Source: Rhodobacterales bacterium (lineage in GTDB: Bacteria > Pseudomonadota > Alphaproteobacteria > Rhodobacterales > Rhodobacteraceae). From it: DNA of 64,000 nt. The stretch covers positions 62,001-126,000 of the forward strand of contig JAPLPE010000017.1 in NCBI GenBank assembly GCA_026400355.1. The letters run 5' to 3'. Both the position numbers and the translations under genes were made by a program. Below the pieces are notes generated by a model that searched no databases, was not told the origin of the DNA, and saw only the letters and a list, made by a program, of their open reading frames with translations. Positions within the stretch are counted from its first letter, which is position 1, and every line of letters begins with the position of its first letter. Shown piece by piece: positions 34,266-42,672 of this stretch.

Positions 34266-36515
34266 GTGAACAGGTCCCTGACGGGTCTCAGACTCACTCG
34301 ATTGAGCCGGTGGTGGCGGACGCGGCGCGTCCAGAACACCGCCACGCTCGGTCTGGTCGTGCTGGGTCCGGTCCTCGCTATACTCACCTACATCGTTCTC
34401 GGCCCGCTCCGGCAAGGTGGCTCTGCGCCCGCCTTGCGCATCATCCTGCTGGCCGATCTGGTTTATGTGCTCGTCGTTGCCGCTCTGGTCATGCAGCGCG
34501 TCGCGCAGATGATCGCCGACAGACAGGCCAAGTCGGCGGGTTCCCGGCTGCACCTGCGTCTGACCGGGGTGTTTGCGCTGCTGGCGCTGCTGCCGACCGT
34601 CATGGTCGCCATCTTCTCGGTCTTGACGATAAACATCGGCCTCGAAGGTTGGTTTTCCGACCGGGTCCAGAATGTCCTCGGTTCTTCGCTTTCGGCAGCG
34701 CAGGCCTATGAGGAAGAGCACCGGCAGGAACTCTCCCGCGACGGCACAGGGCTGGCGGGCTACATCAACAACGAACGTCTGAACACGGTCCTCATGACCG
34801 ACGGTCAGGTCCGTCAGGCTCTTGGCCGGGTGCAACCCCAGATCGAACGCGGCCTGACCGAGGCCTTTGTCATCGACGGGGGCGGAACAATCCGGGCCCG
34901 CGGCGCGCGGTCCTATGAATTCGGCTATGAGAAACCGACCGAAGACGATTTCGCCGCTGCCGATGCCGAAGGCATCACCATCATCGAAGACTATGCCAAC
35001 AACGAATTCCGCGCGCTCATCCCGCTATCGGCCTTCACCGACCGTTATCTTTATGTGACCCGCGCCGTGGACGGCAAAATCCTGTCCCTGCTGGACGAAA
35101 CCAAGGAAACGGTCGCGCTTTACCAGCAACTTGAAAACGAACGCGGCCGCATCCTGTTCGAATTCGGCCTTCTTTATCTGGGTTTTGCGGTCATCCTGAT
35201 CCTTGCGGCCATCTGGCTTGGTCTTTGGTTCGCCGAACGCCTGTCCAAACCTGTTGGCCGCCTTGTCGGGGCGTCCCAGCGTGTGGGTTCAGGCGATCTT
35301 GACGTCCGAGTCATCGAAGAAGAAGGCGATGATGAAATCGCCCAATTGGGTCGCTATTTCAACCAGATGACGACCCAACTTAAAGCTCAGCGCGATACAC
35401 TGATCGACAACACGCAGCAAATCGAACGCCGCCGCCGCCTGTTCGACTCGGTGCTTGGCTCCGTGACATCTGGCGTCGTTGGTCTCGATGGCGAAGGGCG
35501 GGTGACCTTTGCCAACCGCTCGGCCCGCAAGCTGCTTCAGGTCGGCCAGGTTCCCGACGACATCTCGATTTCTGCGGCTGTCCCCGAATTCGCAGCGCTT
35601 TTCGAAACCCTCCGCCGCGAAGGCCGCGAAGGGATGCAGGAACAGATCAACCTTGTCCGATCCGGCAAACAGGAAACCCTGCTGGTCCGCATGGCCGTGC
35701 GCCGGTCCGAAGACGGTGCTTTGGAAGGATACGTCGTTGCATTCGACGACGTGACGGACCTCGTCTCGGCCCAGCGCATGGCCGCCTGGGGCGATGTGGC
35801 CCGCCGGATCGCCCATGAGATCAAGAACCCCCTCACGCCGATCCAACTGTCGGCAGAACGCATCAAGCGCAAGTTCCGCCCGAAACTGGGGGACGATGCC
35901 GAGGCACTTGATCAGATGACCGATGTCATCGTCCGCCAGACGAACGACCTCCGCCGCATTGTCGATGAGTTCTCGAAATTTGCCCGGATGCCAGAACCCG
36001 ACAGGATGACGAACGACCTCACCACTTTGGTCCGTGATGCCGTCACCCTGCAAGAGGCAGGCCAGCCCGGCGTCCATCTGGAAAGCCACCTGCCCAACCA
36101 TGCCGTGATGGTAGAAGTCGACTCGACCATGATCTCTCAGGCGCTCACAAACCTGATCAAGAACGCCGGAGAGGCCATTGAATCATTGGTTGAAAAGGGT
36201 GCACCTGATCGCTTCGAGCCGGAAATCCGCGTGGACCTCCAGTCGTCTCCGACCGAGGCGCGGATCACTATCGCTGATAATGGCATCGGCCTGCCGCTGG
36301 ATCGGGCCCGCCTGTTCGAACCCTATGTGACGACACGGTCCAAGGGCACCGGCCTTGGCCTGCCCATCGTCAAGAAGATCATCGAAGAACACGGCGGCAG
36401 CCTTCGTCTTGAAGATGCCGAGACGTTTGAAGGCAACAACCATTTCGGGGCGATGGCTGTCATCACCCTTCCCGTCATGCCCGAGGCCGTTACGGCCGCA
36501 CGCGCAGCAAGTTGA
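34266..36515 (+). CDS. ntrY: Membrane histidine kinase NtrY
   Basis: A 749-residue sensor kinase. Three membrane helices are predicted in the first 120 residues, then a periplasmic sensing region, a fourth helix near residues 300-322, and a HAMP domain to about 370. A PAS domain follows, then the phosphotransfer His517 in [19 protein letters not shown] and an ATPase domain with NLIKNAGEAI and KGTGLGLPIV. It pairs with NtrX. The NtrYX pair responds to nitrogen status and redox in alphaproteobacteria. The start is GTG at 34266; no ATG fits. The last bases overlap the possible TTG start of ntrX. Confidence 0.93.
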   Translation: MNRSLTGLRLTRLSRWWRTRRVQNTATLGLVVLGPVLAILTYIVLGPLRQGGSAPALRIILLADLVYVLVVAALVMQRVAQMIADRQAKSAGSRLHLRLTGVFALLALLPTVMVAIFSVLTINIGLEGWFSDRVQNVLGSSLSAAQAYEEEHRQELSRDGTGLAGYINNERLNTVLMTDGQVRQALGRVQPQIERGLTEAFVIDGGGTIRARGARSYEFGYEKPTEDDFAAADAEGITIIEDYANNEFRALIPLSAFTDRYLYVTRAVDGKILSLLDETKETVALYQQLENERGRILFEFGLLYLGFAVILILAAIWLGLWFAERLSKPVGRLVGASQRVGSGDLDVRVIEEEGDDEIAQLGRYFNQMTTQLKAQRDTLIDNTQQIERRRRLFDSVLGSVTSGVVGLDGEGRVTFANRSARKLLQVGQVPDDISISAAVPEFAALFETLRREGREGMQEQINLVRSGKQETLLVRMAVRRSEDGALEGYVVAFDDVTDLVSAQRMAAWGDVARRIAHEIKNPLTPIQLSAERIKRKFRPKLGDDAEALDQMTDVIVRQTNDLRRIVDEFSKFARMPEPDRMTNDLTTLVRDAVTLQEAGQPGVHLESHLPNHAVMVEVDSTMISQALTNLIKNAGEAIESLVEKGAPDRFEPEIRVDLQSSPTEARITIADNGIGLPLDRARLFEPYVTTRSKGTGLGLPIVKKIIEEHGGSLRLEDAETFEGNNHFGAMAVITLPVMPEAVTAARAAS

Positions 36516-36523
36516 GGACACCC

Positions 36524-37921
36524 ATGGGCGATATCCTGATTACTGACGACGAACGCGACATCCGCGAACTGATCTCGGACATCCTTATCGACGAAGGTTT
36601 CACGACCCGACTCGCGGGAAGCTCGGATCAATGCATGGCCGAAATCGCCAAGGAACCGCCGGCGCTCATGATCCTCGATATCTGGCTGAAAGACAGCAAG
36701 ATGGATGGGATCGACATCCTCAAGACGGTCAAGCGGGAACACCCTGACATTCCGATCGTCATCATCTCGGGCCACGGCAATATCGAGATCGCCGTCGCCG
36801 CGATCAAGCAGGGTGCATACGACTTCATCGAGAAACCCTTCAATATTGATCAGTTGATGGTCGTCATCAAGCGCGCGATGGAAACCTCGCGCCTGCGCCG
36901 AGAGAACATCGCGCTCAAGCGGGGCGATTCCCAGGGCACCGAGATGCTGGGCGAGAGTGCCGCCCACCGCGCGCTTCGGGTACAGCTGGACAAGGTGACA
37001 AAGTCCAACGGCCGCGTCATGCTTACCGGCGAACCCGGCGCGGGCAAGGAAACTGCGGCTCGTTACATTCACGCCAACTCGAACCGGGCCAATGCGCCAT
37101 TTGTCACCGTCAGTTCGGCGTCAATTGCGCCTGACAGGATGGAAGAGGTGCTTTTCGGCCGCGAGGCGCCCGACCGCGGCATTGAAAAAGGCCTTCTCGA
37201 ACAGGCCCACGGCGGCGTCATCTATTTCGATGAAGTGGCCGACATGCCGCTTGGAACCCAGTCCAAGATTCTGCGAGTCCTTGTCGAACAGCAATTCACC
37301 CGCGTCGGCGGTGGCGACAAGGTGCAGGTCGATCTTCGCGTCATATCGTCCACCAACCGCGATCTGCAGGCGGCCATCGCGGCCGGATCGTTCCGTCAGG
37401 AGCTTTTCCATCGCCTCAACGTCGTACCCATCCCTGTGCCAAGCCTTGAGGACCGGCGCGAAGACATTCCGCTTCTGGCCGAGCATTTCATCGGCATTCT
37501 GAACAAGACCCAGGGCCTGCCCATGCGCAAGCTGGCCGATGATGCCCGTGCCCTGTTGCAAACGATGGTGTGGCCCGGAAACGTAAGGCAGTTGAGGAAC
37601 GTCATAGAGCGCGTTCTTATCCTTGGGGAAAGCTCTGGTGACATTTCCGCACGCGAGCTTCCTTCCGTGGACGATGCCCCCGGAGAGGAAGGCCGTGTTG
37701 TCTTGTCTGGCGGTCTTGCCACTTTGCCCTTGCGCGAGGCCCGCGAACTTTTTGAACGCGAATACCTGCTGACCCAGATCAACCGCTTTGGCGGCAACAT
37801 CAGTCGCACGGCAAGCTTTGTCGGCATGGAACGCTCGGCCCTCCACCGCAAACTCAAGTCTCTCGGCGTCATGACCTCGACCAAGGGCGGCGGCCGCATC
37901 GCATATATCGACGAAGACTGA
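36524..37921 (+). CDS. ntrX: Response regulator NtrX
   Basis: A 465-residue partner of NtrY. The receiver domain has Asp52 in LMILDIWLKDSKMDG and Lys in FIEKPFN. The AAA+ domain has GEPGAGKET at Walker A, where a Lys-Glu follows Gly instead of Lys-Ser/Thr, and YFDEVADMP at Walker B. A Fis-type helix-turn-helix closes the protein (ISRTASFVGMERSALHRK). The GAFTGA loop is missing, as in other alphaproteobacterial NtrX proteins. I chose the ATG at 36524 with GAGG six bases in front. A TTG at 36512 overlapping ntrY is possible. Confidence 0.94.
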   Translation: MGDILITDDERDIRELISDILIDEGFTTRLAGSSDQCMAEIAKEPPALMILDIWLKDSKMDGIDILKTVKREHPDIPIVIISGHGNIEIAVAAIKQGAYDFIEKPFNIDQLMVVIKRAMETSRLRRENIALKRGDSQGTEMLGESAAHRALRVQLDKVTKSNGRVMLTGEPGAGKETAARYIHANSNRANAPFVTVSSASIAPDRMEEVLFGREAPDRGIEKGLLEQAHGGVIYFDEVADMPLGTQSKILRVLVEQQFTRVGGGDKVQVDLRVISSTNRDLQAAIAAGSFRQELFHRLNVVPIPVPSLEDRREDIPLLAEHFIGILNKTQGLPMRKLADDARALLQTMVWPGNVRQLRNVIERVLILGESSGDISARELPSVDDAPGEEGRVVLSGGLATLPLREARELFEREYLLTQINRFGGNISRTASFVGMERSALHRKLKSLGVMTSTKGGGRIAYIDED

Positions 37922-37988
37922 CCGATGATTGACCCATTGCCTCTGCTGTGGCACCAGTGCCACGCGGGGGCGCTCCAATGGGAACGAC

Positions 37989-39365
37989 ATGAAAGTCATT
38001 ATCTGCGGGGCGGGTCAGGTGGGGTGGCAAATCGCCCGCCATCTGTCAGGTGAGAACAACGAAGTTACGGTTGTTGACAGCAATGCAGACCTCGTCCGTC
38101 GCGCGACCGATACGCTCGACGTGCGTGGCGTCACAGGCTTTGCCAGCTTTCCCGACGTGCTCGACAGGGCAGGGGCGCGGGACGCCGACATGATCATTGC
38201 CGCGACCTATAGCGACGAGGTCAACATGGTTACCTGTCAGGTGGCCAGTTCCGTGTTCGGTATCCAGCGCAAGATTGCCCGTCTCCGGTCGCAGAACTAT
38301 CTCGACCCCGCCTATGCCGATCTTTACAGCCGCGGCCATCTGCCCATCGACGTGGTCATCAGTCCCGAAAAGGAAGTGGCAGAAGCCGCACTTCAGCGCC
38401 TTGCCGCGCCGGCAGCTTTTGATACCGAGGCTTTTCTTGACGACAAGGCCCAGCTTCTGGGGATTACGATCGATGAAGAATGCCCGGTCATCAACACCCC
38501 GCTGCGGCAGTTGACCGACCTGTTCTCCACACTTCGTGCCATCGTCGTGGGCATCCGGCGCGCAGGCCGTCTGTTCACCCCAACACCAGATGACCAGATC
38601 TTTGCCGGCGACGACTGCTACATCCTTGCCGATGTGGAGGACATTGCCCGCACGTTCGAGATCTTCGGCAAGAAGCAAGGTAAACAGGAACGCATCGTCA
38701 TCATTGGCGGCGGCAATGTGGGCCTCGGTGTTGCGCGCGCGCTCGAGTCGCGGGTGCAGAAAGTCCGCGTCAAGATCATCGAAAAGTCCCGGGCCCGCGC
38801 CGAGATCGCCGCCGACGCGCTCAACCGGACCATCGTTCTTCATGGTGACGGTCTCGACAGCGCCCTGCTTGAAGAGGCCAGCATCGCCAGTGCAGATGCC
38901 GTCCTTGTCGTGACTGATGACGACAAGACGAACCTTCTGGCATCTGTCCGCGCCAAGGAAATGGGCTGCAAAATGGCCATATGCCTTGTCAATGATCCGA
39001 CGCTGGTCCCCCTCATGGGGCCGCTTGCAATAGACGCCTACATCAATCCGCGCGCCACGACCGTATCGTCCATTCTGCGCCATATCCGGCATGGCCGCGT
39101 CCGTTTGGTCTATTCCATAGGCGACGCCGAGGCCGAGATGATCGAGGCGCAGGTTCTGGGTACATCCCCGATCGCCGGGAAGAAGATCAAGGATATCGCC
39201 TTTCCCGACGGTGTGCTTGTCGGCGGTGTCATGAAGGCGGGCAAGCTTGTGAAACTCTCCGGTCAGACCCGCTTTGACGAAGGTGATGTTGTCGTCCTTT
39301 TCGCAATGGCCGCCGATGTGCCCGAGGTCGAGCGCCTCCTGCAGGTCACGATCGACTTCTTCTGA
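37989..39365 (+). CDS. trkA: Trk potassium transport regulator TrkA
   Basis: A 458-residue cytoplasmic protein with two tandem RCK units. Each has a Rossmann NAD-binding fold: MKVIICGAGQVGWQIARHL at the start and RIVIIGGGNVGLGVARAL near residue 235. Each fold is followed by a TrkA-C domain. It gates the TrkH potassium channel and binds NAD(H)/ATP. The ATG at 37989 begins the first fold directly. Position after ntrX and directly before trkH (one-base overlap) is typical of the group. Confidence 0.95.
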   Translation: MKVIICGAGQVGWQIARHLSGENNEVTVVDSNADLVRRATDTLDVRGVTGFASFPDVLDRAGARDADMIIAATYSDEVNMVTCQVASSVFGIQRKIARLRSQNYLDPAYADLYSRGHLPIDVVISPEKEVAEAALQRLAAPAAFDTEAFLDDKAQLLGITIDEECPVINTPLRQLTDLFSTLRAIVVGIRRAGRLFTPTPDDQIFAGDDCYILADVEDIARTFEIFGKKQGKQERIVIIGGGNVGLGVARALESRVQKVRVKIIEKSRARAEIAADALNRTIVLHGDGLDSALLEEASIASADAVLVVTDDDKTNLLASVRAKEMGCKMAICLVNDPTLVPLMGPLAIDAYINPRATTVSSILRHIRHGRVRLVYSIGDAEAEMIEAQVLGTSPIAGKKIKDIAFPDGVLVGGVMKAGKLVKLSGQTRFDEGDVVVLFAMAADVPEVERLLQVTIDFF

Positions 39366-40873
39366 TGCTCCGCTTTCTGACCTCGCTGCCGTTCTTCGTG
39401 CTGATGATGGGGATCGGCGCGGCGGCGATGATGGTGCCGTCGGTCCATGCGCTTGTCCGGGGCGACCACTTTACGGCTGAGACTTTTCTCTTCGGGGCCA
39501 TTCTGGGTGCCGCACTGACCTTGCTCATTGGCCTTTCCACCCGAAGCTACAGCCCCCGTTCGGTCCCTCGCAGCCAGTTGATGGCGCTTCTCGCGGCCTT
39601 TGCGCTGCTGCCTGCGCTGTTCGCCGTTCCATTCCACCATGCCGTAGGCACGATCAGCTTTGTCGACGCCTGGTTCGAAATGGTGTCGAGTTTCACCACC
39701 ACAGGTGCCACGCTCTTTGACAATCCCGAAAGGCTCAGCCCCTCTGTCCACCTCTGGCGCGCCCTTGTCGGCTGGATGGGCGGACTGCTTGTCTGGGTGA
39801 TGGCCGTCTCCATCCTCGCTCCTATGAACCTTGGCGGATTCGAGGTCACCTCTCCGGTCGCCGCAGGCGGCGGCGCGGTCAGCTTCAGCCAGGTCTCGCG
39901 CATTGCCGACCCTTCCGAACGGCTGGCCCGCTATGGCTTTCGGCTTGCCCCGATCTACGCGGGCCTGACCGGGCTTCTGTGGATCGGCCTCATGCTTTCG
40001 GGCGAAGTGCCGTGGATCGCGCTTTGCCATGCGATGTCGGTGCTCTCGACATCCGGGATTTCACCGGTAGGCGGTCTGCACGAGGGCAGCGCCGGCCTTG
40101 TCGGAGAAATCATCGTCTTTTGCTTCTTCTTCCTTGCCGTTTCCCGACTGACCTTCAGCCGCGGCATGGTCGGGGATGAACAACGCCGTCTCTGGCAAGA
40201 CCCCGAAGTGCAGATGGCGCTTGCCCTTCTGGCCATCGTTTCGGTCACACTCACCCTGCGCCACGTCCTCGGCGCGCATGATCGTAACCTTGCGGAAACC
40301 ATAGCGGCTTTCTGGGGCGTGGCCTTCACGACCCTTTCTTTCATCACGACAACAGGCTTTGAATCCCGCGATTGGTCAGGGGCCACTGACTGGTCCGGCC
40401 TCAATGCGCCCGGATTGGTGCTTGTGGGGCTTGCCCTGATCGGTGGAGGCGTGGCGACAACGGCCGGCGGGGTCAAGCTGATGCGCGTCTATGCCCTTTA
40501 CAAACATGGCGTCCGCGAACTGGAACGGCTGGTTCATCCGGATTCCGTCGGCGGGGCAGGGCAGCAGGCACGCCGGATCCGGCGTCAGGGCGCCTATATT
40601 GCCTGGATCTTCTTCATGCTCTTCGCGCTCTCGATCATGGTCGTCATGCTGTTCCTTTCGCTTACGGGTTTGCAGTTTGAAACCGCTATGGTCCTCACGG
40701 TCGCAGCGCTTTCAACAACGGGTCCACTCGCGCAGGTTGCGGCGGAATACCCGATTTCCTATGAAGGTATCCCCGACAGCGCCCATGTCATCCTTGCCGC
40801 AACGATGATTCTGGGGCGGCTGGAAACGCTGGCCCTGATCGCCCTGTTCAACCCGGCGTTCTGGCGCTCCTGA
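39365..40873 (+). CDS. trkH: Trk potassium uptake channel TrkH
   Basis: A 502-residue membrane protein of the TrkH/KtrB family. Four selectivity-filter half-repeats are visible in order: SSFTTTGATLF, SVLSTSGISPVGG, SFITTTGFESRDW and AALSTTGPLAQV. About ten membrane-spanning segments are expected. It takes up potassium together with TrkA, whose gene it overlaps by one base. A 133-base gap separates it from hfq. Confidence 0.94.
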   Translation: MLRFLTSLPFFVLMMGIGAAAMMVPSVHALVRGDHFTAETFLFGAILGAALTLLIGLSTRSYSPRSVPRSQLMALLAAFALLPALFAVPFHHAVGTISFVDAWFEMVSSFTTTGATLFDNPERLSPSVHLWRALVGWMGGLLVWVMAVSILAPMNLGGFEVTSPVAAGGGAVSFSQVSRIADPSERLARYGFRLAPIYAGLTGLLWIGLMLSGEVPWIALCHAMSVLSTSGISPVGGLHEGSAGLVGEIIVFCFFFLAVSRLTFSRGMVGDEQRRLWQDPEVQMALALLAIVSVTLTLRHVLGAHDRNLAETIAAFWGVAFTTLSFITTTGFESRDWSGATDWSGLNAPGLVLVGLALIGGGVATTAGGVKLMRVYALYKHGVRELERLVHPDSVGGAGQQARRIRRQGAYIAWIFFMLFALSIMVVMLFLSLTGLQFETAMVLTVAALSTTGPLAQVAAEYPISYEGIPDSAHVILAATMILGRLETLALIALFNPAFWRS

Positions 40874-41006
40874 CAGGCAAAGTTGACACAACCTGCCGAA
40901 ACCCCTGATTTTGGGCTGGAATCCTGATCAGGGCCGCTCCATACTTGACCTTGACGGGGGGACAGAAGCCGATCCGCGGTCACAAGAACAAAAAAGGACA
41001 AGAACC

Positions 41007-41240
41007 ATGGCGTCAGACAAGCAGAACCTTCAGGATGCGTTCCTTAATCATGTCCGCAAGACCAAGGTTCCCGTCACGATCTTCCTGATCAACGGAGTCA
41101 AGTTGCAGGGCGTCATCACATGGTTCGACAGCTTTTGCGTGCTTTTGCGCCGTGACGGACAATCCCAGCTTGTGTACAAATCGGCGATCTCGACGATCAT
41201 GCCGGCACAGCCGATCAGCCTTTATGAAGGTGAAGAATAA
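41007..41240 (+). CDS. hfq: RNA chaperone Hfq
   Basis: A 77-residue Sm-like hexameric RNA chaperone that pairs small RNAs with messages. Sm1 is [20 protein letters not shown] and continues through [20 protein letters not shown]; Sm2 is [12 protein letters not shown]. In E. coli the Sm2 motif is YKHAIST, so the proximal-face His is Ser here. There is no long acidic tail, as usual in alphaproteobacteria. Start ATG at 41007 has an AAAAAGGA site. hflX follows two bases after the stop. Confidence 0.95.
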   Translation: MASDKQNLQDAFLNHVRKTKVPVTIFLINGVKLQGVITWFDSFCVLLRRDGQSQLVYKSAISTIMPAQPISLYEGEE

Positions 41241-41242
41241 CT

Positions 41243-42517
41243 TTGCAACCCTCTGAAAAGCCCGCAACGCGGGCTTGGGTCCTGCATCCCGACCTGAAAA
41301 GCGACCCGCACCGCCGCGAGCCCGTTTCCGCGCTGGATGAGGCTGTGGCTCTCGCGGCAGCTCTCCCCGATCTTGAGATCGTGGGGGCAGAGGTCGTGCG
41401 GCTGCCAAAGTTGCACCCGGGCATGATGTTCGGGTCTGGCAAGATTGATGAAATCAAGGTCCGCCTGAAAGAGGCTGATGTCGAGCTTGTGCTGATCGAC
41501 GGGCATGTGGGCCCCGTTCAGCAACGCAATCTGGAAAAGGAATGGGGCGTCAAGATTCTGGATCGGACCGGTCTGATCCTCGAGATCTTTGGCGACCGCG
41601 CCCGCACCGCAGAAGGCGTGCTGCAAGTTGAAATGGCGGCGCTGTCCTATCAGCGATCGCGCCTCGTCCGAGCCTGGACCCACCTTGAACGGCAGCGGGG
41701 CGCCCTTGGTTTCATCGGCGGCCCCGGTGAAACCCAGCAAGAAGCCGACCGTCGCGCCATCGACGATCAGCTCGTCCGGATCAGGCGCCAGCTTGACAAG
41801 GTGGCCAAGACCCGCACGCTCCACCGCGCTGCGCGGGCCAAGGTGCCCTATCCGGTCGTGGCCCTTGTCGGATACACCAACGCGGGCAAATCGACGCTGT
41901 TCAACCGCCTGACGGGGGCCGAGGTCTTCGTCAAGGACATGCTGTTTGCAACGCTCGATCCCACCATGCGCCGCATCGTCCTGCCGTCGGGCGACGAAGT
42001 CATCATGTCCGACACTGTGGGCTTCATTTCGGCGCTGCCGACCGAACTGGTCGCAGCCTTCCGCGCCACGCTGGAAGAGGTCCTCGACGCCGATCTCATC
42101 CTCCATGTCCGCGACATCAGCCATCCGCAGACCGTTGAACAGGCCAATGACGTCAAGGCGATCCTTCAATCGCTTGGCGTCGCTGAAAGTGCACCTCAGA
42201 TTGAAGTCTGGAACAAGATCGACCGGCTTGACGATGAAACCCGAGCGGCCCTGCAGACTCAGGCGGACCGCGGCGAAAGCGTCTTTGCCGTCTCGGCACT
42301 GACTGGCGACGGGCTTTCGCAGCTTCTGGATGGCGTGGCACTTGCGCTCAAGGCGCCCCGGACCGAGGACACGCTCACTCTGCCGTTCAGCGCGGGCAAG
42401 CAACGCGCCTGGCTGTTCGAACAAGGGATCGTTCAGGACGATCGGCAGGTCGATGACGGCTATGTCCTGCACGTCCTCTGGACGGAACGCCAGAAAGACC
42501 GCTACGCCCGGCTCTGA
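41243..42517 (+). CDS. hflX: GTPase HflX
   Basis: A 424-residue ribosome-associated GTPase that can split stalled 70S ribosomes. The HflX-specific N-terminal domain ends in GGPGETQQEADRR. The GTPase domain has G1 GYTNAGKST, G3 DTVGF and G4 NKID. The start is a TTG at 41243, two bases after hfq, with AAGGTGAAG upstream; the next in-frame ATG would remove conserved sequence. Linkage hfq-hflX is widely conserved. A hairpin in its first codons may set its level relative to hfq. Confidence 0.94.
   Translation: MQPSEKPATRAWVLHPDLKSDPHRREPVSALDEAVALAAALPDLEIVGAEVVRLPKLHPGMMFGSGKIDEIKVRLKEADVELVLIDGHVGPVQQRNLEKEWGVKILDRTGLILEIFGDRARTAEGVLQVEMAALSYQRSRLVRAWTHLERQRGALGFIGGPGETQQEADRRAIDDQLVRIRRQLDKVAKTRTLHRAARAKVPYPVVALVGYTNAGKSTLFNRLTGAEVFVKDMLFATLDPTMRRIVLPSGDEVIMSDTVGFISALPTELVAAFRATLEEVLDADLILHVRDISHPQTVEQANDVKAILQSLGVAESAPQIEVWNKIDRLDDETRAALQTQADRGESVFAVSALTGDGLSQLLDGVALALKAPRTEDTLTLPFSAGKQRAWLFEQGIVQDDRQVDDGYVLHVLWTERQKDRYARL
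41258..41276 (+). terminator. Hairpin overlapping the start of hflX
   Basis: AAGCCCGC (41258-41265) and GCGGGCTT (41269-41276) form a perfect 8-base stem with a three-base loop, 18 bases after the hfq stop and inside the first codons of hflX. There is an A-run before it and only a weak T-run after. It may cause partial termination after hfq or limit hflX translation. Confidence 0.4.
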
Positions 42518-42672
42518 AGCATTCGCCTGCAAAGTCACAGGCGTTGGCAGTCAAAGACCTTTGCCGCGCAAAAGCATGGAATCCGTGACCGTTTTGCCCT
42601 ACTTGCCTGCCGTAACGGATCGACAGCCTTCCCGAACCGCAACAGACCGCCCAACAGAGAGTTCCGCACCGC

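Noticed and set aside
40883-40911. TTGACA followed after 17 bases by TGATTT as an hfq promoter
   Set aside because: The -35 box is perfect but the -10 box matches only two of six positions, and no better partner was found.
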